Assembly (NCBI RefSeq): GCF_029633865.1
Contig: NC_079219.1
Span: 19,177,963-19,241,962, forward strand
Reading direction: 5' to 3'
Length of the DNA stretch: 64,000 nt
DNA from: Lampris incognitus
Lineage: Eukaryota > Chordata > Actinopteri > Lampriformes > Lampridae
Numbering within the stretch: position 1 is the first letter of the stretch; each line of letters starts with the position of its first letter. The notes beneath the pieces were generated by a model. That model was given only the letters and a program-made list of their open reading frames with translations. It was not told where the DNA came from and searched no databases. This document shows positions 1 to 15,502 of this stretch, piece after piece. The position numbers and the translations under genes are program-made.

Positions 1-1513
1 AGCCTGCATCTCTGATGATATAGCACGGGATTTGAGTTCTTAAAACGAAAAAACACTAAACAACATATATTTTGCTCAACGCTATCATTACCTCATGACA
101 AATGTGTAAAGCTGTTCTTTTTAAATGTGCTTGGTCCGAAACCAGCGGGGCTGTGAAGCGAACATGGTGTTCTTTGCACATTATCTGATGGCAAATGTGT
201 CTCTTCTCGCCACAGTATCTCTCGCTTAGACATGCACACACACATATACACACACACATACACTCATTTATACATCCAGTCCCAATCTCTGTCTGTGAGC
301 CTCGCTTAAATGTTTTTGAACCTGACAAGAGGTAAATCTCGGCCCCGTGAGTCTTGGTGCAGTCAGTGGGGGTGTTACGGATATAAACGTTGCTTTAGTC
401 AGGACTGCCTCTGATCTGCCTAATCTCCCCAGGGCTGGATTACAGGTTGGGCTCTAATCCGCGGAGTGGGGTCTCTGTGAATCTGCCACAGAGCGTTCTA
501 ATCCCGGGCCTGTCAGGTGCTTTAGATGAAAGCTAATTGAGCATCCCGTTACGGGACGAATACGCAACTCTCGTGACAAGGCGAGCAAGCCACCACGGCA
601 TCAAAATGGGTCTGAGGACATCTGGGCATGCCTTTAAGAAACGCGTCGCAATTATGCCTGCACATGCGAGTCGTTTTATTTCAAATCTGAATGTCCACCA
701 TTTGGGGGACAACGTGAGATACCCCCACAATGCAAGTAACAATGCTTCAGTAGAACAGGAAGCAACCAAAGTCACTGGTCGATGGAGAAAAAAAACCCCA
801 AACACATTAGCTGATTGGGTCCTTATTTAACATATCAAAAGATAAACCTAACTTTTTTTTTCTTCCAAACAGATCAATCGAGCACTTTTAACTACAAACT
901 CTTTATCTGCACCTTAAAGTGCTGTCTGCTGGGGAGTGGGATTGAATTCATAATCCCAAAGCAGGAGGACTCCCCCCAGATGGAAACCCAGTTATTGAGC
1001 AGCATAATTACTGCATAATGAAAATGATATTTGATTTGATCATTGGAGACCACAGTCTTAATGAATCAGACTAGGAAAAAAAAAAGCATAAAATATTAAA
1101 CGGGGCTCACAGGGTTTGATTAAAGTGTCACGTTTTTCTAGTCACCGAAAACGCACCATTCACGGATGTGCACGTGGTTCATTCAGCTGATGGATGTCAA
1201 ACCGGATTGCAAATCAAGTTGAAAGTTGAAAATGAATGTTAAGTTACAAATTTTACGTAAAAAAAAAGAGATGCATTTTGGATAAGTTCTCAATATCTGG
1301 TTTGGAATAAAATAGTTACCTTGAGCGTTTTCAATCCATTTTTCTTAAAATGACAATAAGGGTTTTGCTTGGTGAACTCTATGCATCCCTCTTGGTAAAA
1401 CATCCTCACCTCATCATCTGATGCCGCTCACGTACCGATCAGTCCGGATCAATATACCAAAGTGTTATCCTTTTGTTAGCCAAGAATTTCAGTCACCTAT
1501 CATCCTTTCAACT
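1..1513. other. Gene-free stretch, probably nxph1 intron
   Basis: No exon with a recognisable product or good splice pair was found. The stretch is AT-rich with short homopolymers (for example A/T runs near 850, 1075 and 1260). Because the nxph1 terminal exon lies downstream on the + strand and its signal-peptide exon is not in the window, this is inferred to be nxph1 intron. Short open frames here look random. Confidence 0.5.
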
Positions 1514-1521
1514 TGGTAAAA

Positions 1522-1969
1522 AAAAAAGTTTTTTTTTTATTGTTTCCCCTTTTTCCCCCCAATTGTATCCAGCCAATTACCCCTCTCTTCCGAGCCATTC
1601 CGGTCGCTGCTCTACCCCCCCTGCCGATCCGGGGAGGGCTGTAGACTACCACATGCCTCCTCCGATACACGTGGAGTCGCCAGCTACTTTTTTCACCTGA
1701 CAGTGAGGAGTTTCACCGGGGGAACATAGCACGTGGGAGGATCACGCTATTCCCCCCAGCTCCCCCTTCCCCCCGAACAGGCGCCCCGACCGGCCAGAGG
1801 AGGCGCTAGTGCAGCGACCAGGACTCATACCCTCATCCGGCTTCCCACCCGCAGACACAGCCAATTCTGTCTGTAGGGACGCCCGACCAAGCCGGAGGTA
1901 ACACGGGGATTGGAACCAGCGATCCCTGTGTTGGTAGGCAACGGAATAGACCGCTACGCTACTCGGACA
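1522..1969 (-). mobile_element. tRNA-headed SINE, family B (~450 bp), minus copy
   Basis: Reverse complement of the same element found at 6.1 kb and 8.5 kb. Read on the minus strand it starts near 1969 with a tRNA-like head carrying pol III A-box-like and B-box-like motifs (GGTTCCAATCC near 1911-1921). The ~350 bp body is shared with the other copies and ends in an A/G-rich tail near 1522. The direct repeat TGGTAAAA at 1514-1521 and 1970-1977 is a credible target-site duplication. I recognise the type (tRNA-derived fish SINE) but not a certain family name. Confidence 0.8.
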
Positions 1970-2162
1970 TGGTAAAATTTATTTAGATTTCGCACCGTTT
2001 TTCAAGTATCAAACATCTGATTTTGTTGCAAATCATTTGTAATGCCTGTAGAAAAGTGTCATTTAGATCATACTTGTGAACAAAACCAACTTTCAAACCA
2101 GAGCAACAAAAACCAGAGAAAGACTCTGGGTCTGCATTTTCATAGTGAGATGTTGAAAAGGG

Positions 2163-2538
2163 GGGCGGCACGGTGGCGCAGTGGTTGGCACGGTCACCTC
2201 ACAACAAGAAGGTCCTGGGTTCAAGTCCCGGGGTAGTCCAACCTTGGGGGTCGTCCCGGTTCATTCTCTGTGTGGAGTTTGCATGTTCTCCCCGTGTCTG
2301 TGTGGGTTTCCTCCGGAGACTCCGGTTTCCTCCCACAGTCAAAAGACATGTAGGTCAGGTGAGTCGGCCTTCCTAAATTGTCGCTAGGTGTGAATGTGTT
2401 TGTGTATGTTGGCCCTGTGATGTACTGGCGGCCTGTCCAGAGTGTCTCCCTGCCTGCCGCCCAATGACTGCTGGGAGAGGCTCCAGCATCCCCGTGACCC
2501 TGAGAGGATAAGCGGTTCGGATAATGGATGGATGGATG
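2163..2538 (+). mobile_element. tRNA-headed SINE, family A, with target-site duplication
   Basis: Starts GGCGGCACGGTGGCGCAGTG, a tRNA-like head with an A box, followed by a B-box-like GGTTCAAGTCC at 2219-2229. The body includes the common fish SINE phrase GTGGAGTTTGCATGTTCTCC, and the tail is a GGAT repeat. It is flanked by a 14 bp direct repeat GATGTTGAAAAGGG (2149-2162 and 2539-2552), a clean target-site duplication. It resembles the abundant DANA/mermaid/HE1-like SINEs of fishes; the exact family name is not certain. This copy lacks the long TG microsatellite seen in the other three. Confidence 0.85.
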
Positions 2539-2679
2539 GATGTTGAAAAGGGCACTCTTCATACGGATTCATGGCGTTATCCTTTGTGCTACTAGTTGTA
2601 CAAAGTACTACTAGTATTGGCACTACTAGTTACGCAAAGTATCAACTTGTGAAGAAGTACTTTTGCATCCCATTTTCCA

Positions 2680-2830
2680 TTCATTCTTGGGAAGGAGCCT
2701 GAGCTGGTACGGGAGGTGGAGCGGTACCAACTAGATATAGTTGGGCTCACCTCCACACATAGCATGGGCACTGGTACCAAATTCCTGGAGAGGGGCTGGA
2801 CTCCTTACCATCACTATTATGCCTTCAGCA
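2680..2830 (+). mobile_element. LINE endonuclease-domain fragment
   Basis: The + strand frame reads RYQLDIVGLTSTHSMGTGTK, then LERGW, a phrase typical of the N-terminal part of the apurinic-type endonuclease of fish non-LTR retrotransposons. The open frame runs from about 2680 to 2898 but similarity fades after ~2830. No further ORF2 sequence follows, so this is a short dead fragment. The clade is not determined. Confidence 0.5.
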
Positions 2831-4852
<2,022 letters not shown>

Positions 4853-6067
4853 ATACCTAGCCGGACGAGAGAAAAAGACAAAGAGACAGGGCATCGGGCC
4901 CTGAGAGATATCAGTTTATTTGGGCTAAAATGGAGTTATGCACCATAAACACAGAGATGCTTTGGAAAGTGAAATGTTGACAGGTATTATTAAAGCTAAC
5001 GTACTGCATCGCTGCTGCGAAGTTGAGATTGCTCTGTTGAACGGACCGCCTCTGGAGTCATTGTGAGAGCATTTAAGAAAGCATTTTAAGGCTTGCAAAT
5101 ACTTATATTATATGCATAGCTGCTTACGCTGAACGGCAAGTCTCAAGCCATCCCTAAAGATATGCCAATTGTATTTATATAAATATTGTGGACTTCACTT
5201 AAAACAAGAAATCACTTTTATGAATGTTTTTTTTTTTTTTTGCTTTCTAATTTTGCTGTTTGTGTCAAGTGTATTTCCGTCTCAATCATGGTTTCTGTCT
5301 TTTTCAATCTATCGCTTGCAATCAAGCCAAAACAAGTAAATGTCAAAACAAATATAATTAATCTCCTGTATGTATTAGAATGGAGAATTGAAAACTCAAA
5401 TATATTGCAGATGGTTTTGTTTTCTGTGGTGTGACTATTAGAACGAATATATCACGTCTGATGTTGTTGTTGGATTCCTGTCCACGTTCATGCATGAACC
5501 CAATGTGGTGAACAAGTGAAACTACATTTCATGTCAGAAAAGTTGTCAAAAATGAATTAGAGAGGTTAACATATGAATTACCCTTTATTTGTACTTTTAG
5601 TCACTTCGAAGAGAGTTTGGTTTACAGACATTAGATAGAAAAAAAGTATATCCATATTATATCAAACATGAGCAAACATGTCAGTGAATACATATACAAT
5701 ACAATTCACAGAAGATTAAAGAGAGAGAGACAGAAAAGTGCTTATTACAAACTGGTTGAGTTCAAACAGTTAACATTTTTGAAAAAAGTGAGTAGTGAAA
5801 GAGTGAATGCAAAATAACTTTAAACTCATAGATCACCAACATAGCCAACAGTGCCGACCAAGGTTAAACGAAAAAGTACTTTTACTTGAGTGCTCGGTTA
5901 ATTTGTTGTAAATAGAAAGTTGCATAGCCCTGAGGACATTTCATGCATACTTTCACTTAAAGCCCCCACAAAAATGTCATTCAGGACTATTACTTATGCC
6001 TGCGCAACTTAATAGAGTGACATTTGCGTTTACTTATGTGAGGTATATGCATATTTTTTTCCCCTAC
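4853..6067 (+). other. nxph1 3' UTR and flank
   Basis: AT-rich non-coding DNA after the nxph1 stop. No second exon and no repeat family were recognised. No perfect AATAAA signal was found close to the stop, so the transcript end is not set. Confidence 0.55.
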
Positions 6068-6075
6068 CATTTACA

Positions 6076-6538
6076 GGGGCGTCCGGGTAGCGTGGTGGTC
6101 TATTCCATTGCCTACCAACACAGGGATCGCTGGTTCGAATCCCCGTGTTACCTCTGGCTTGGTCGGGCATCCCTACAGACACAATTAGCCGTGTCTGTGG
6201 GTATGAAGCTGGATGTGGGTATGTGTCCTGGTCGCTGTACTAGCGCCTCCTCTGGTCAGTCGGGGCGCCTGTTCGGGGGGAGGGGGAACTGGGGGGGGAA
6301 CAGTGTGATCCTCCCATGTGCTACGTCCCCCTGGGGAAACTCCTCACTGTCAGGTGAAAAGAAGCAGCTGGTGACTCCACATGTATCAGAGGAGGCATGT
6401 GGTAGTCTGCAGCCCTCCCCGGATCAGCAGAGGGGAATGCAGCATTAACCGGGACGGCTCGGAAGAGTGGGGTAATTGGCCAAGTACAATTGGGGGGGAA
6501 AAAAGGTAGAAAAAATCCCCCCCCCCAAAAAAAGACAA
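6076..6538 (+). mobile_element. tRNA-headed SINE, family B, plus copy
   Basis: Begins GGGGCGTCCGGGTAGCGTGG with an A box, then the B box GGTTCGAATCC at 6133-6143. The long body is shared with the 1.5 kb and 8.5 kb copies (for example GTGAAAAGAAGCAGCTGGTG-like and CAGCCCTCCCCGGATCAGCA), and the tail is G/A-rich. The 8 bp direct repeat CATTTACA at 6068-6075 and 6539-6546 marks the insertion. A 150-codon open frame across it is a chance product of the repeat. Confidence 0.85.
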
Positions 6539-6546
6539 CATTTACA

Positions 6547-8454
6547 AAATGTGGACAAAATATCCAAATTGCCCGCGAATGATCATCAAAAAAAAAAAAT
6601 CCTTGACGATGGCATGAAAGGAGCAGATGGTATTTATGTATTATTTACATACATGTATTCATTTACCTATATATGTAGCATTTAGTGAACATTTATATCT
6701 GCAGTACCTGTGAACCTCTCATGCTGACATTGCCATGCTATAGCTACACGTGTGAGCTGCACACAGCTGCATCAAGACAAGTGCACATATTACAACAGCA
6801 TGTATCAAACCCTGCCAAGAACAACAAGTGTGATGTGTAAAAGTGATAACCTGCATTTTAATCAACAAATAGTTTGGAATAAGAAAACGTGCATTTCTCT
6901 ATCGTGGTTGAAATGTGAACAAAAACAAGGTTGCTTGCTATCGGCATGCAAGGACATACACACATGAAGCTGCAGAAACCGATCACACATCACATAATCC
7001 CACCTCTCATACGAAAGAGACGTATCCTGGGTGACGGTAAAACTGGTTGGTAATAACGTTGGATGTTTAAATTGGCTATTAAGACCTCATTACATAAATT
7101 GGGAGCCATTGGCACAATGTGAAGCATTTAGAAGAATGAACACAGTGTGAGTAGGACCTCTGCCGTGTCAGTGCCAATATGAAGAAGATATTAAAGTGCC
7201 AATAGGAAACTTGTAAAACGTACAATTGTGCACCCAGGGGAGACAATCATGGCTGTTGAACACGCGGTCCTCTTAAAGAGTGGGGGATACCCATCCATAC
7301 TCTACAAGGAAGCTGTTAATGGCAGCTTGGAAGACATCCAATAAGCCAACATGGGGAGAGAGTATTTTCTGATGAGGCACTACGGAGCAAAGGGGTATAC
7401 TGTTTGTCTGTGGGATGATTGAGCATAAAGACAAATTTATGATGAGTAGAGACCAACCTTGCAGAATTAACTAGTAAAGCCTTGGCTTGTAAACTGGAAG
7501 CATGTTTCATGTGTATCTCAGTGATCCATCCTTCCAGTTACGCTTTGGATTGTTGCTTTCGTAGCGGTCCCATGACTTGGATCTCGCTCCACCTTCAGCC
7601 AAATGCACCAGACTCGGTTTAGTTTATTTGATGAAATAACCAAAAAGTCACCAAAAAGTACTGTTCAAATATATTTCACAAGTGGAGACAGTCTTACACA
7701 AAATTCAACTGGTTTGAGAGTTGATGAGAGTTTTACTCTCTGAGAGATGTCATCCGGAGGAAACTCGATCGGTTCGGTTTGTTACATGTATTTTAACTTT
7801 CCCTGAAAAAATGATGAATAGGACAAAAGGAAAATAGCCTAAAGTCTCAAGGAGGGATGAAGTAAGGACAACTGGCAAATTAATAACTTGTTTTATATAT
7901 TTTGTACAGTGGATAAGGTTTCAGAGGTCCAAAGCAAGCATTATGTACATCTGAAGATGTAATAAACTCAGTTCTGTGACAGAAATCTTTTCCTTGGTGA
8001 ATCTATTACAGTGAAGTCTGCAAAGGCTGGTAATCCCTTGGTGAAATATGACATAATGAAAGCACCCTGGAAAATTGATCCACACTACCCCGCCACAGCC
8101 AACAACAAACACAAGCAGAAAAAAAAGTAATACCTGGGATACAAACAAATTTTCTACAGCATCTTTAAAGTGAATTTGTCATTTTAACTTGATATTTGAA
8201 CTGAGTCTGAACATCTCAAGACCCTGAGATAAAACAGAGATGGAAAAACAAGGTTGCCATGTCTCACAGCCTGTGAAATAGCCTGCCAACCCTATATTAG
8301 TGTTGTGTAGTTCTTTGATTAACTCCATAAATTGCCAACTGTTTGTGCATTGCTGCTCTCATGCTGGGTTTTCCTCTCAGTATCTTCCCATCATCCCTGG
8401 AAAGGCTCTGGTATTCTAGGTGGCCAGTGTAGAGATCAGAGGAAATTCCCCTTT
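6547..8454. other. Gene-free stretch, no feature recognised
   Basis: Ordinary AT-rich intergenic DNA between two SINE copies. No exon, RNA gene or clear repeat was identified. Confidence 0.5.
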
Positions 8455-8470
8455 AAAAGCAACATGAACT

Positions 8471-8910
8471 CGGTGGGGCATCCGGGTGGTGTGGTGGTCT
8501 ATTCTGCTGCCTACCAACACGGGGTTCACCTGTTCAAATCCCCGTGTTACCTCCGGCTTGGTCGGGCATCTCTACAGACACAATTGGCCGTGTCTGCGGG
8601 TGGAAAGCCGGATGTGGGTATGTGTCCTGGTCGCTGCACTAACGCCTCCTCTGGTCGGTTGGGGCGCCTGTTTGGGGGGGGGGGTAGCGTGGGGGATCCT
8701 CCCCACGCTATTTCCTCCTGGTGAAACTCCTCACTGTCAGATGAAAAGAAGCAGCTGGTCACTCCACATGTAAAAGGAGGCATGTGGTCGTCTGCAGCCC
8801 TCCCCGGATCAGCAGAGGGGGTGGAGCAGAGATCGGCATGGCTCGGAAGAGTGGGGTAATTGGCCGGATACAATTGGGGAGAAAGGGGGGGGAATCCCCA
8901 CCCCCTCAAA
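8471..8910 (+). mobile_element. tRNA-headed SINE, family B, plus copy
   Basis: Same family as the copies at 1.5 and 6.1 kb, with a diverged B box (GTTCAAATCCC). It is flanked by AAAAGCAACATGAACT (8455-8470) and AAAAGCAAAATGAACT (8911-8926), a 16 bp target-site duplication with one mismatch. The open frames on both strands here are repeat-derived. Confidence 0.87.
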
Positions 8911-8926
8911 AAAAGCAAAATGAACT

Positions 8927-10768
8927 TAATATGAAAAGCAAAACACCATGTTGCCGAACATCCTGATAAACAATAGCTTCAATTAGAGAAGCAGCATCAA
9001 CAGAGCACAGCTCTATCTCAATGAATGAGACCGTTTGGCCTCCAACACATATTACAAACCAGCAGCAGTTTGGATGCCGGAGTTATCTTTTGGCCCAGAT
9101 CATCTCCCTCGGTTCAGTCGTCCTGGGCCGGAGCCATCCATGCCTTAGCTCTCCTGCAATCCCTGATTAATGTGGCCTGGGCGGGAGCTGTCAGAAATGG
9201 CAAAGAGAATCATGGGATTTCTCCTTCAGAGTCCCAATGACACCCAGCAGCTGCAGGAGTAAACAGATGACTAACCACTGGCCTTTTGGCAGCCTGTGGA
9301 GATTCACACGAAGGGAGGGCCGTAGACATCGCGTTGACATTTAGGTGGATTAGAAAGTTCTTGGGTTCTGCTCCTGTGGAATCAGAGGCGGTCTGAGCCG
9401 TAATTATTTGTGTCTTGATTCTCAGTCACCCATGAGAAACTCTTTGTGCATGCGGAGCTACTTTATTTTTTAACCTGCGCTTGACAAGTTTGTTTAAAAT
9501 GCAATATCAAGACATGCTTTCCAGAATGTTTTCGAAACAATTCAGAGATAAGGTATAACCGTCTGCAAAATACCAGCTTATTGTTATTTAGAAAATATTT
9601 AGAAAATAACCAATTGTCATTCCTAAATGTGTTCTGCCACAGAGTTCATTTCAAATCTGGGGTGGAAGCTATCCCGGGGCATGGTTTTGTGGGAGATATT
9701 GACATACTAAAGGCTCTATCAAACAATGGCTCGTGGTTTTTTGAATTACAAATAAATTATTCTCCCCACTCATCAAAACACTATTACTCCTCTGGAAATG
9801 AAAACTCACTCATTGTGAATGTCTCATATCAGGTAAAAACTGGAGAGAATTAATTAACCTTTGTCATTTTAATTGCTTTAGTGACAGCTGTCCTTTGGCG
9901 CTAGAGCAATCCTACTGCACATACTGTGGGCTTGTCAATTACTTTGAATAGATTAAAACGCCACAGAGGAGAGAGTCATTTCATTAGTCAGACTCAATGG
10001 CCCCCAGACATAAGCAGGTACCAACACTTCACCCCTAAATATGCTGCAAAATGAACAATACTATTATAAGCCCGCATGAATAAAAAGAATTCTGGCGACA
10101 TGAAATTAAGTTCACGCTCTATTTAATTTTTTGCTACTGCTCACACCGCATTTAGCATGCAGAATTTTCTTCAGTGCTTCGGGGAAATATGAATTTTGTT
10201 TTGTCTTTTAATGGACTTCAAGTCTTTGCATGTGCACAAAAAGGCGAGGCACCTGTGTATTACGACAACTAACGGGCAAACAACTTGTCAAAGTGGCTGT
10301 TGTCACTATTGCTAGCATTACTGTGCTCCCCTGTTTTACTCTGCATTTGGCTACAAGCAGTGGCAAGCCAATTTCTGCCCCAGAGCCCTGCCGTGCTGTT
10401 TTACTGTCTGTTATCTAATGCTGCTCATCACGGTTGCAAAGGAAATTGGACCTCACACAAACATCTGTCTGCTTGGTATTGCTGGGCCAGTTGACTTCAA
10501 CACCCCAATGTGAAAGTCCTCCACACTTTCCCACATTACAATATTTCAAGACAAGTGCTATTTTCACATGTTATCAGCCAATCCTTTTTCACAGACTGTA
10601 AGGATTTTCCAAGTTGTACATTTGCATTTGCATTTTCGGTATCTAGCTCACGACTGTTTGGAGGAAGAGTAGAATAAGCACGACTTCCTGGACTGACGAT
10701 ATGAAAATCAACAGGGTGGAGGGAAAGGGTCGGCGTCACCGCTCCCTGCTGACATGTGTAAGCAAATA
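8927..10768. other. Intergenic DNA between nxph1 and ica1
   Basis: No coding exon recognised. The sequence is complex and free of obvious repeats, unlike its surroundings, so it may hold conserved non-coding elements; that is an inference only. Confidence 0.4.
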
Positions 10769-10917
10769 TGTAACGACCACGGCTGTGTAGACTCGCTAGC
10801 CCTTGGCTAACGGATCGGACCCTTTAGTTGACTGGCTAGCGCAGTCGCCCGTGGTGCGGGCTACCCGGGTTCGGTTCCCGGCTGCGGCGGATTCCCAGCT
10901 GTTCCCTGAATTAGCTA
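10769..10917 (+). repeat. Short tRNA-like repeat starting TGTAACGACC
   Basis: Starts TGTAACGACC and ends near GAATTAGCTATA. It contains an A-box-like TAGTTGACTGGCTAGCG and the B-box-like GGGTTCGGTTCCC. The same unit occurs twice, inverted, in the 393 bp element at 24,996-25,388. No target-site duplication is evident here. It could be a tRNA-derived SINE head or a small terminal-repeat element. Confidence 0.6.
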
Positions 10918-13900
10918 TATTCATTAGTCACAGCAGGTAATATGGGGACCGGAAGTGGCTCATAATGGAGGTCATATTCATCAGACAGTGGGGATGAACA
11001 CAAATATGGATGGCTGGTGACCAAACATGGTTAATCTGTCCGTGCCGGGTTTCCTAAAACTGTTTTAGCACAAAAGACGTCTTTATCTATTGGCTTTATA
11101 ACGTAGCAGGTATTTTTATCTGAGCACCGAGATGCTTTTAGGAAACTCGCCTCATAATATTGTTTCTCCTGATCGCAAAGTTGTTTTTTTCTCTCTCTAT
11201 TTAACAGCAACAAATCTTCAATTTTACATCTTTATCGGGATTTAATCAAAGCTAATACTTAAGTATTGACAGGTGACGATCCATTTGGCTCTGTAAATAA
11301 CATGAGATAGAGAGGATTATATGGTTGATGAGCATTATTCCTCTTGTAATCCTCTGATTTATCAGCCTTTGCTATCAAAAATCCCTCTTTCCCACACACC
11401 AAACCATCGCCACCCAGTCTAACGCACAACAGACTCCTCATGTGTGACTACTGTAACCCTAATCTGAGGTATAGAAGAAATAAAGAGATGTTTAGGTGTT
11501 GTGTGCACCAATGCTATCTGCAGGCAATTAGATGCGTTTGCAAGCTGTGGCCTGCACCTGTGAGGGAAGCAGGTACCTGATGAAACTGTATTTTGGTGAT
11601 AAATAATCCTGTCAGCGCTTACACATAGTGGGGAGAGGTGATGACAAGTCAACAACACCTTGTCATAACCAACATGCAATTAGGGGCTTCAAAGTTAGAG
11701 CGCAGCTCGTGGCTTTTGATTAACGCGAGACAAAAAGGGTTAAAGGGGAGCTCTGCGGTACTTCAGACTGTTCGTCCCTAACACTAATAAAACTCCTACA
11801 TCGTGTTTGGATAGAAATGTTGGCCTTGAGATCTTTAAACAGTGTCGTTAAACATTTACCAGTACCATTGTCTAATCTTTAACCATATTGTTATATCCAC
11901 ATGCTGATTTTAATACAACAGGTTAGATTAAAAAAAATTTTTAAAAAGATTACTAGTCATTTGTAATCCAACAAGCCCTTGACGTCTATACATATAATGG
12001 CTCGGTAGAAGATGCCTGTCGAAGCCTTTCCTATCATAAAGCCAACACGAATCAAGGTAAGACCTTCACTCCACACCTCCCTCCTTTATCAATAAAGGAA
12101 GGGAAAAAAGTACAATTGCTTACGGTCAAAGACATGCGCACACTTTGAGGGAACACCATCCCCTTAGCCGCCTTGCCTTTAATACAGCTCGGCAGCTAAA
12201 ACAATAAGGGTCAGCATACAATACAGCTGGGTGGGGGGGGGGGTTGCCATTGATTTTATATATATATTTATATATATATCTTGGTGCCTCCACAGCTAAG
12301 GGTGAGATGAACAGCCAGTGTTTGTGACAGAGATGGACTAGGGGCGGTGAAGAGAGAAAGAGGGATGATGCAGTTTTAAAAAATGCATCACCATTAAATC
12401 AAAGAGTAACCTTGAACGAGTTCAGAGCTATGCCAACACCGTGACATGCTGTGCCCTGAGTGCTCGTTGCCACGGAGCATGCCAAACAGCAGGGATGGAG
12501 CTGCGTAGTGCCGGGTAGCACGCCACCTCTTCCCCGAGCTAGGACAATCACACGCACATTTTTTGTCAACTTACAATTCCATCAATTTGCAGGCAATTTA
12601 GTGAAGTTTAAGGGTTTAAGTCCATCCGTCAAACTGTACCTGATCAGCTCATAACTTGGTTTGATCTTAGCACAATGGTTGTTGCTCACACACTGAGTCG
12701 ATCTTGATCAGTAAAGGAAAATAGTGAGCAGTGTAGTTCTGGGCAATATGGAAAACATCATCTTAATAATCAGGAGAAATTTTACATGATAGACAAATAT
12801 AACAGTATCTGCTTAGATGTGCAGAAATACCAGATTTCAGAATCCAGCTGAGGTTCTTCCCATTGAACTATTTGGTAATGTAAAGCATATGACCAAAACT
12901 AGTTTTCAAGTAACTCAAATATTTCAGATCTCAGTTTGGAATGACATCTGAAATATCCGTTCCATATTTTTTTTGGAAATTTTATGGAGCAGACTGTCAT
13001 TATCATTAATTTACACAACACAGTTGTGCAGCAAAATACGACAAACTCTGAATTTCATCCGAAAACAATACCAATAGATGATCGTATTGAATTATTGCCC
13101 CACCTAAATTGTGTGTTTATGGATGGTGTCGCGCTACACAGACCACTAATACAACGGTAGACATGAATCAGCTTCCACATTTTCCCCTTTATTATATATA
13201 ACATATCAAAAAGGAGAAAATTATTTCAGAGGGGTTTGCAGTAAAGAGCTGCTTTTGAGAGTCGGAGAAGCGGGAGAGCTTTGCCATGTGCGGTGCTTTT
13301 GCAGCTTGTGGCACACACACAACTCTCAAAGCTGTTAAGTCGGTTTTAGCACAGCAGGCTAGCAAAGCTCTGGGGTGTAGCCCGGAGGAGAAAGCAGGCA
13401 AAAAACTATCTCTCCATCAATCATATAGTTAAAACAGTTGAATTCCCCATATCATTTGGCAGTGCAGATTACCAAACGAAGGGATGACACTGTCTTACAG
13501 TCTTTAATGTAGCGATAATATCCAGAGGGCCTCCGATTATTGGCTATGCGACTAAGTATGAGTCAAACTGCTGGCAGCACCCATAGTCACACTAAAAAAT
13601 ATTCTCTATGGTATGATGGCTTTTAGAGCATTTGCCAATGTATGTGCGCTGACTGAATTTATTCTTCCAAAGTAGTGAACATACATAAAAATAGAAATTG
13701 GATGGGGGAAGCAAACAACAAATTTAGCACCCTAGTCACTGATGCATTGGCACTGACCGCAGGGTGGTTTCCCCCCCCCCCCCTCAGGTAAGTTTTCATA
13801 GCACATCGCAATAAACCGCAAGATAAATAGCAGAGGAAGCATTTTTTAACAAGCTCTTTGGTTACAAGTCAGATTGCTGAGACTATTCGACAGAGACAGC

Positions 13901-15502
13901 TTGTTTTTAAATCTAATTTCTGCCACACACTTCTCCATTCAACGAGACATGACATACGTCTATCTCGGCCCCGCGGCTGCACTCGTTCCTCGACCATAAG
14001 TGGCTGCTGCAGCGGGGCTGCGTTTATTTCAGCATGTTGAAGTGCATGAAGAATTCCCATGAAGGGTAAGGGATTATGGATTTTGGCCTCTAAGCTGCCT
14101 GGATGCCCAGTGAGGATGTCTGTGAGCAGGGTAATCTTCAAACACCACGCAGAGTGATGAGTGGGCACCGAGGAGTTCCACTCAGGATCTAAATGTGTTC
14201 TGGTGCGTTACTGGCCACAGACGGAGCAGAGAGCACACGCAAGGAAAAGAGAAGGGAGGGAGGGGGCGCTTCACCATTTTGTAGCAACACGCAAAGGGTG
14301 ATGATACTCATTGGCTGCTTCAAGCAAAAGACCCTTACGATCCTGTGGCCTGTTTTCAGTCATAGTCTGTGACCAGAATACACACTGGGCAAGGGATCCT
14401 TTATGGAGGCCGAGTGAATTCAAATGTCACAGTTCCCCATCATCACACATTACTGCGGAGGGAAAGAGTCAATTAAGCATTTTTGGGGTCGGGGCAGGCG
14501 TTCGTTCTCCGAGGGGGCTGGGGTGTATTGGGGTGGGTGGGGCAAACCGTCACAATTGGGGCACACTCGGTGTCGGTCCGAAAATTGTGATTTTCAAGTC
14601 GGAATGAAATTGAAATACTAATGTTTCCAAACATCACTTATTACTTTAGTCATTGTGCATTTCATATCATCTCTCTCTACTGAGAAGCTCCATTCAGGAT
14701 CTAAAATTTTTTTTATGAAAAGTAGAATTAAGTTTTCCCATTTTTTTCCTCTTTTTAAAAGCGCTCTGCCTCGTTCAGCTTCTCTCATTCCATCTTTTTT
14801 TCCTGATGTCATGAGACATTAATTTATATATCAGATCAAATCATCGAAATATTAATCACTGCCCATCCTTACTGACAACCCTTTTGCTTGTGTTTGTTAC
14901 TCAAGGGTCAGTTTGTAAATATTAACGAGGACTAGACCGCTCCCTCACAGTTCCTGAGAACATTGAGAGCAGTTACAGATAAAGGTCTGAAAAACGCAAC
15001 AGTCATTTACAAATGAAAAACTGTTCAAGGTATTTAGAGATAAAAGGTTTCATCAGAACACTAATTTCTGACCAACTTTAAAGCGTCACTGTGCACATTT
15101 GGCACAGTACCATGGTACTTCCTCGGTGTTTCAGTATCACGAGGCTTCAGTGGCATACAGTAAAGGCTTTACACCCAGATGTCTAGTTTTCGTCCTACTG
15201 TCAAGTATTAACCTATTCAAAACAACTGAAAACACAAACGCTTGTCCTTCTGGGCCCATTCTCATCCCAGAGTCATAAATTGATGCTTTTGCTAAAGCGT
15301 CGATATAGCCTGCATGACCTTTCATGTCTGTGTGAGAAGCAGTGGGTTAACCACTGCTAACCTTAATCCTAACCTTAACCCAAAACCTAACCATGTCATT
15401 AATGTTCACATATCAAGCCATACGTTTCACACTGGAGTCTATACAGATGTCGAAGGGTGCCTTGGGCATTAGCGTCAATATATGACACAATGTTTTGCCC
15501 CT
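10918..15502. other. Intergenic DNA, no gene recognised
   Basis: Contains short low-complexity runs: a G run near 12,231, an AT-rich run of about 28 bp near 12,254, and a C run near 13,771. A degenerate telomere-like stretch lies at 15,354-15,394. No exon, RNA gene or named repeat was supported. Confidence 0.45.

Noticed and set aside
2163-2240. Possible tRNA gene (A and B boxes)
   Set aside because: Part of a SINE head with SINE body and target-site duplication; a proper tRNA cloverleaf is not kept. The same holds for the heads at 6.08, 8.47, 32.74 and 54.81 kb.
5996-6448. 150-codon open frame on the + strand
   Set aside because: It lies across the family B SINE; the same frame appears broken in the other copies and has no protein match.
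8332-8918. Open frames of 123-130 codons on both strands
   Set aside because: Both are produced by the family B SINE at 8,471-8,910.
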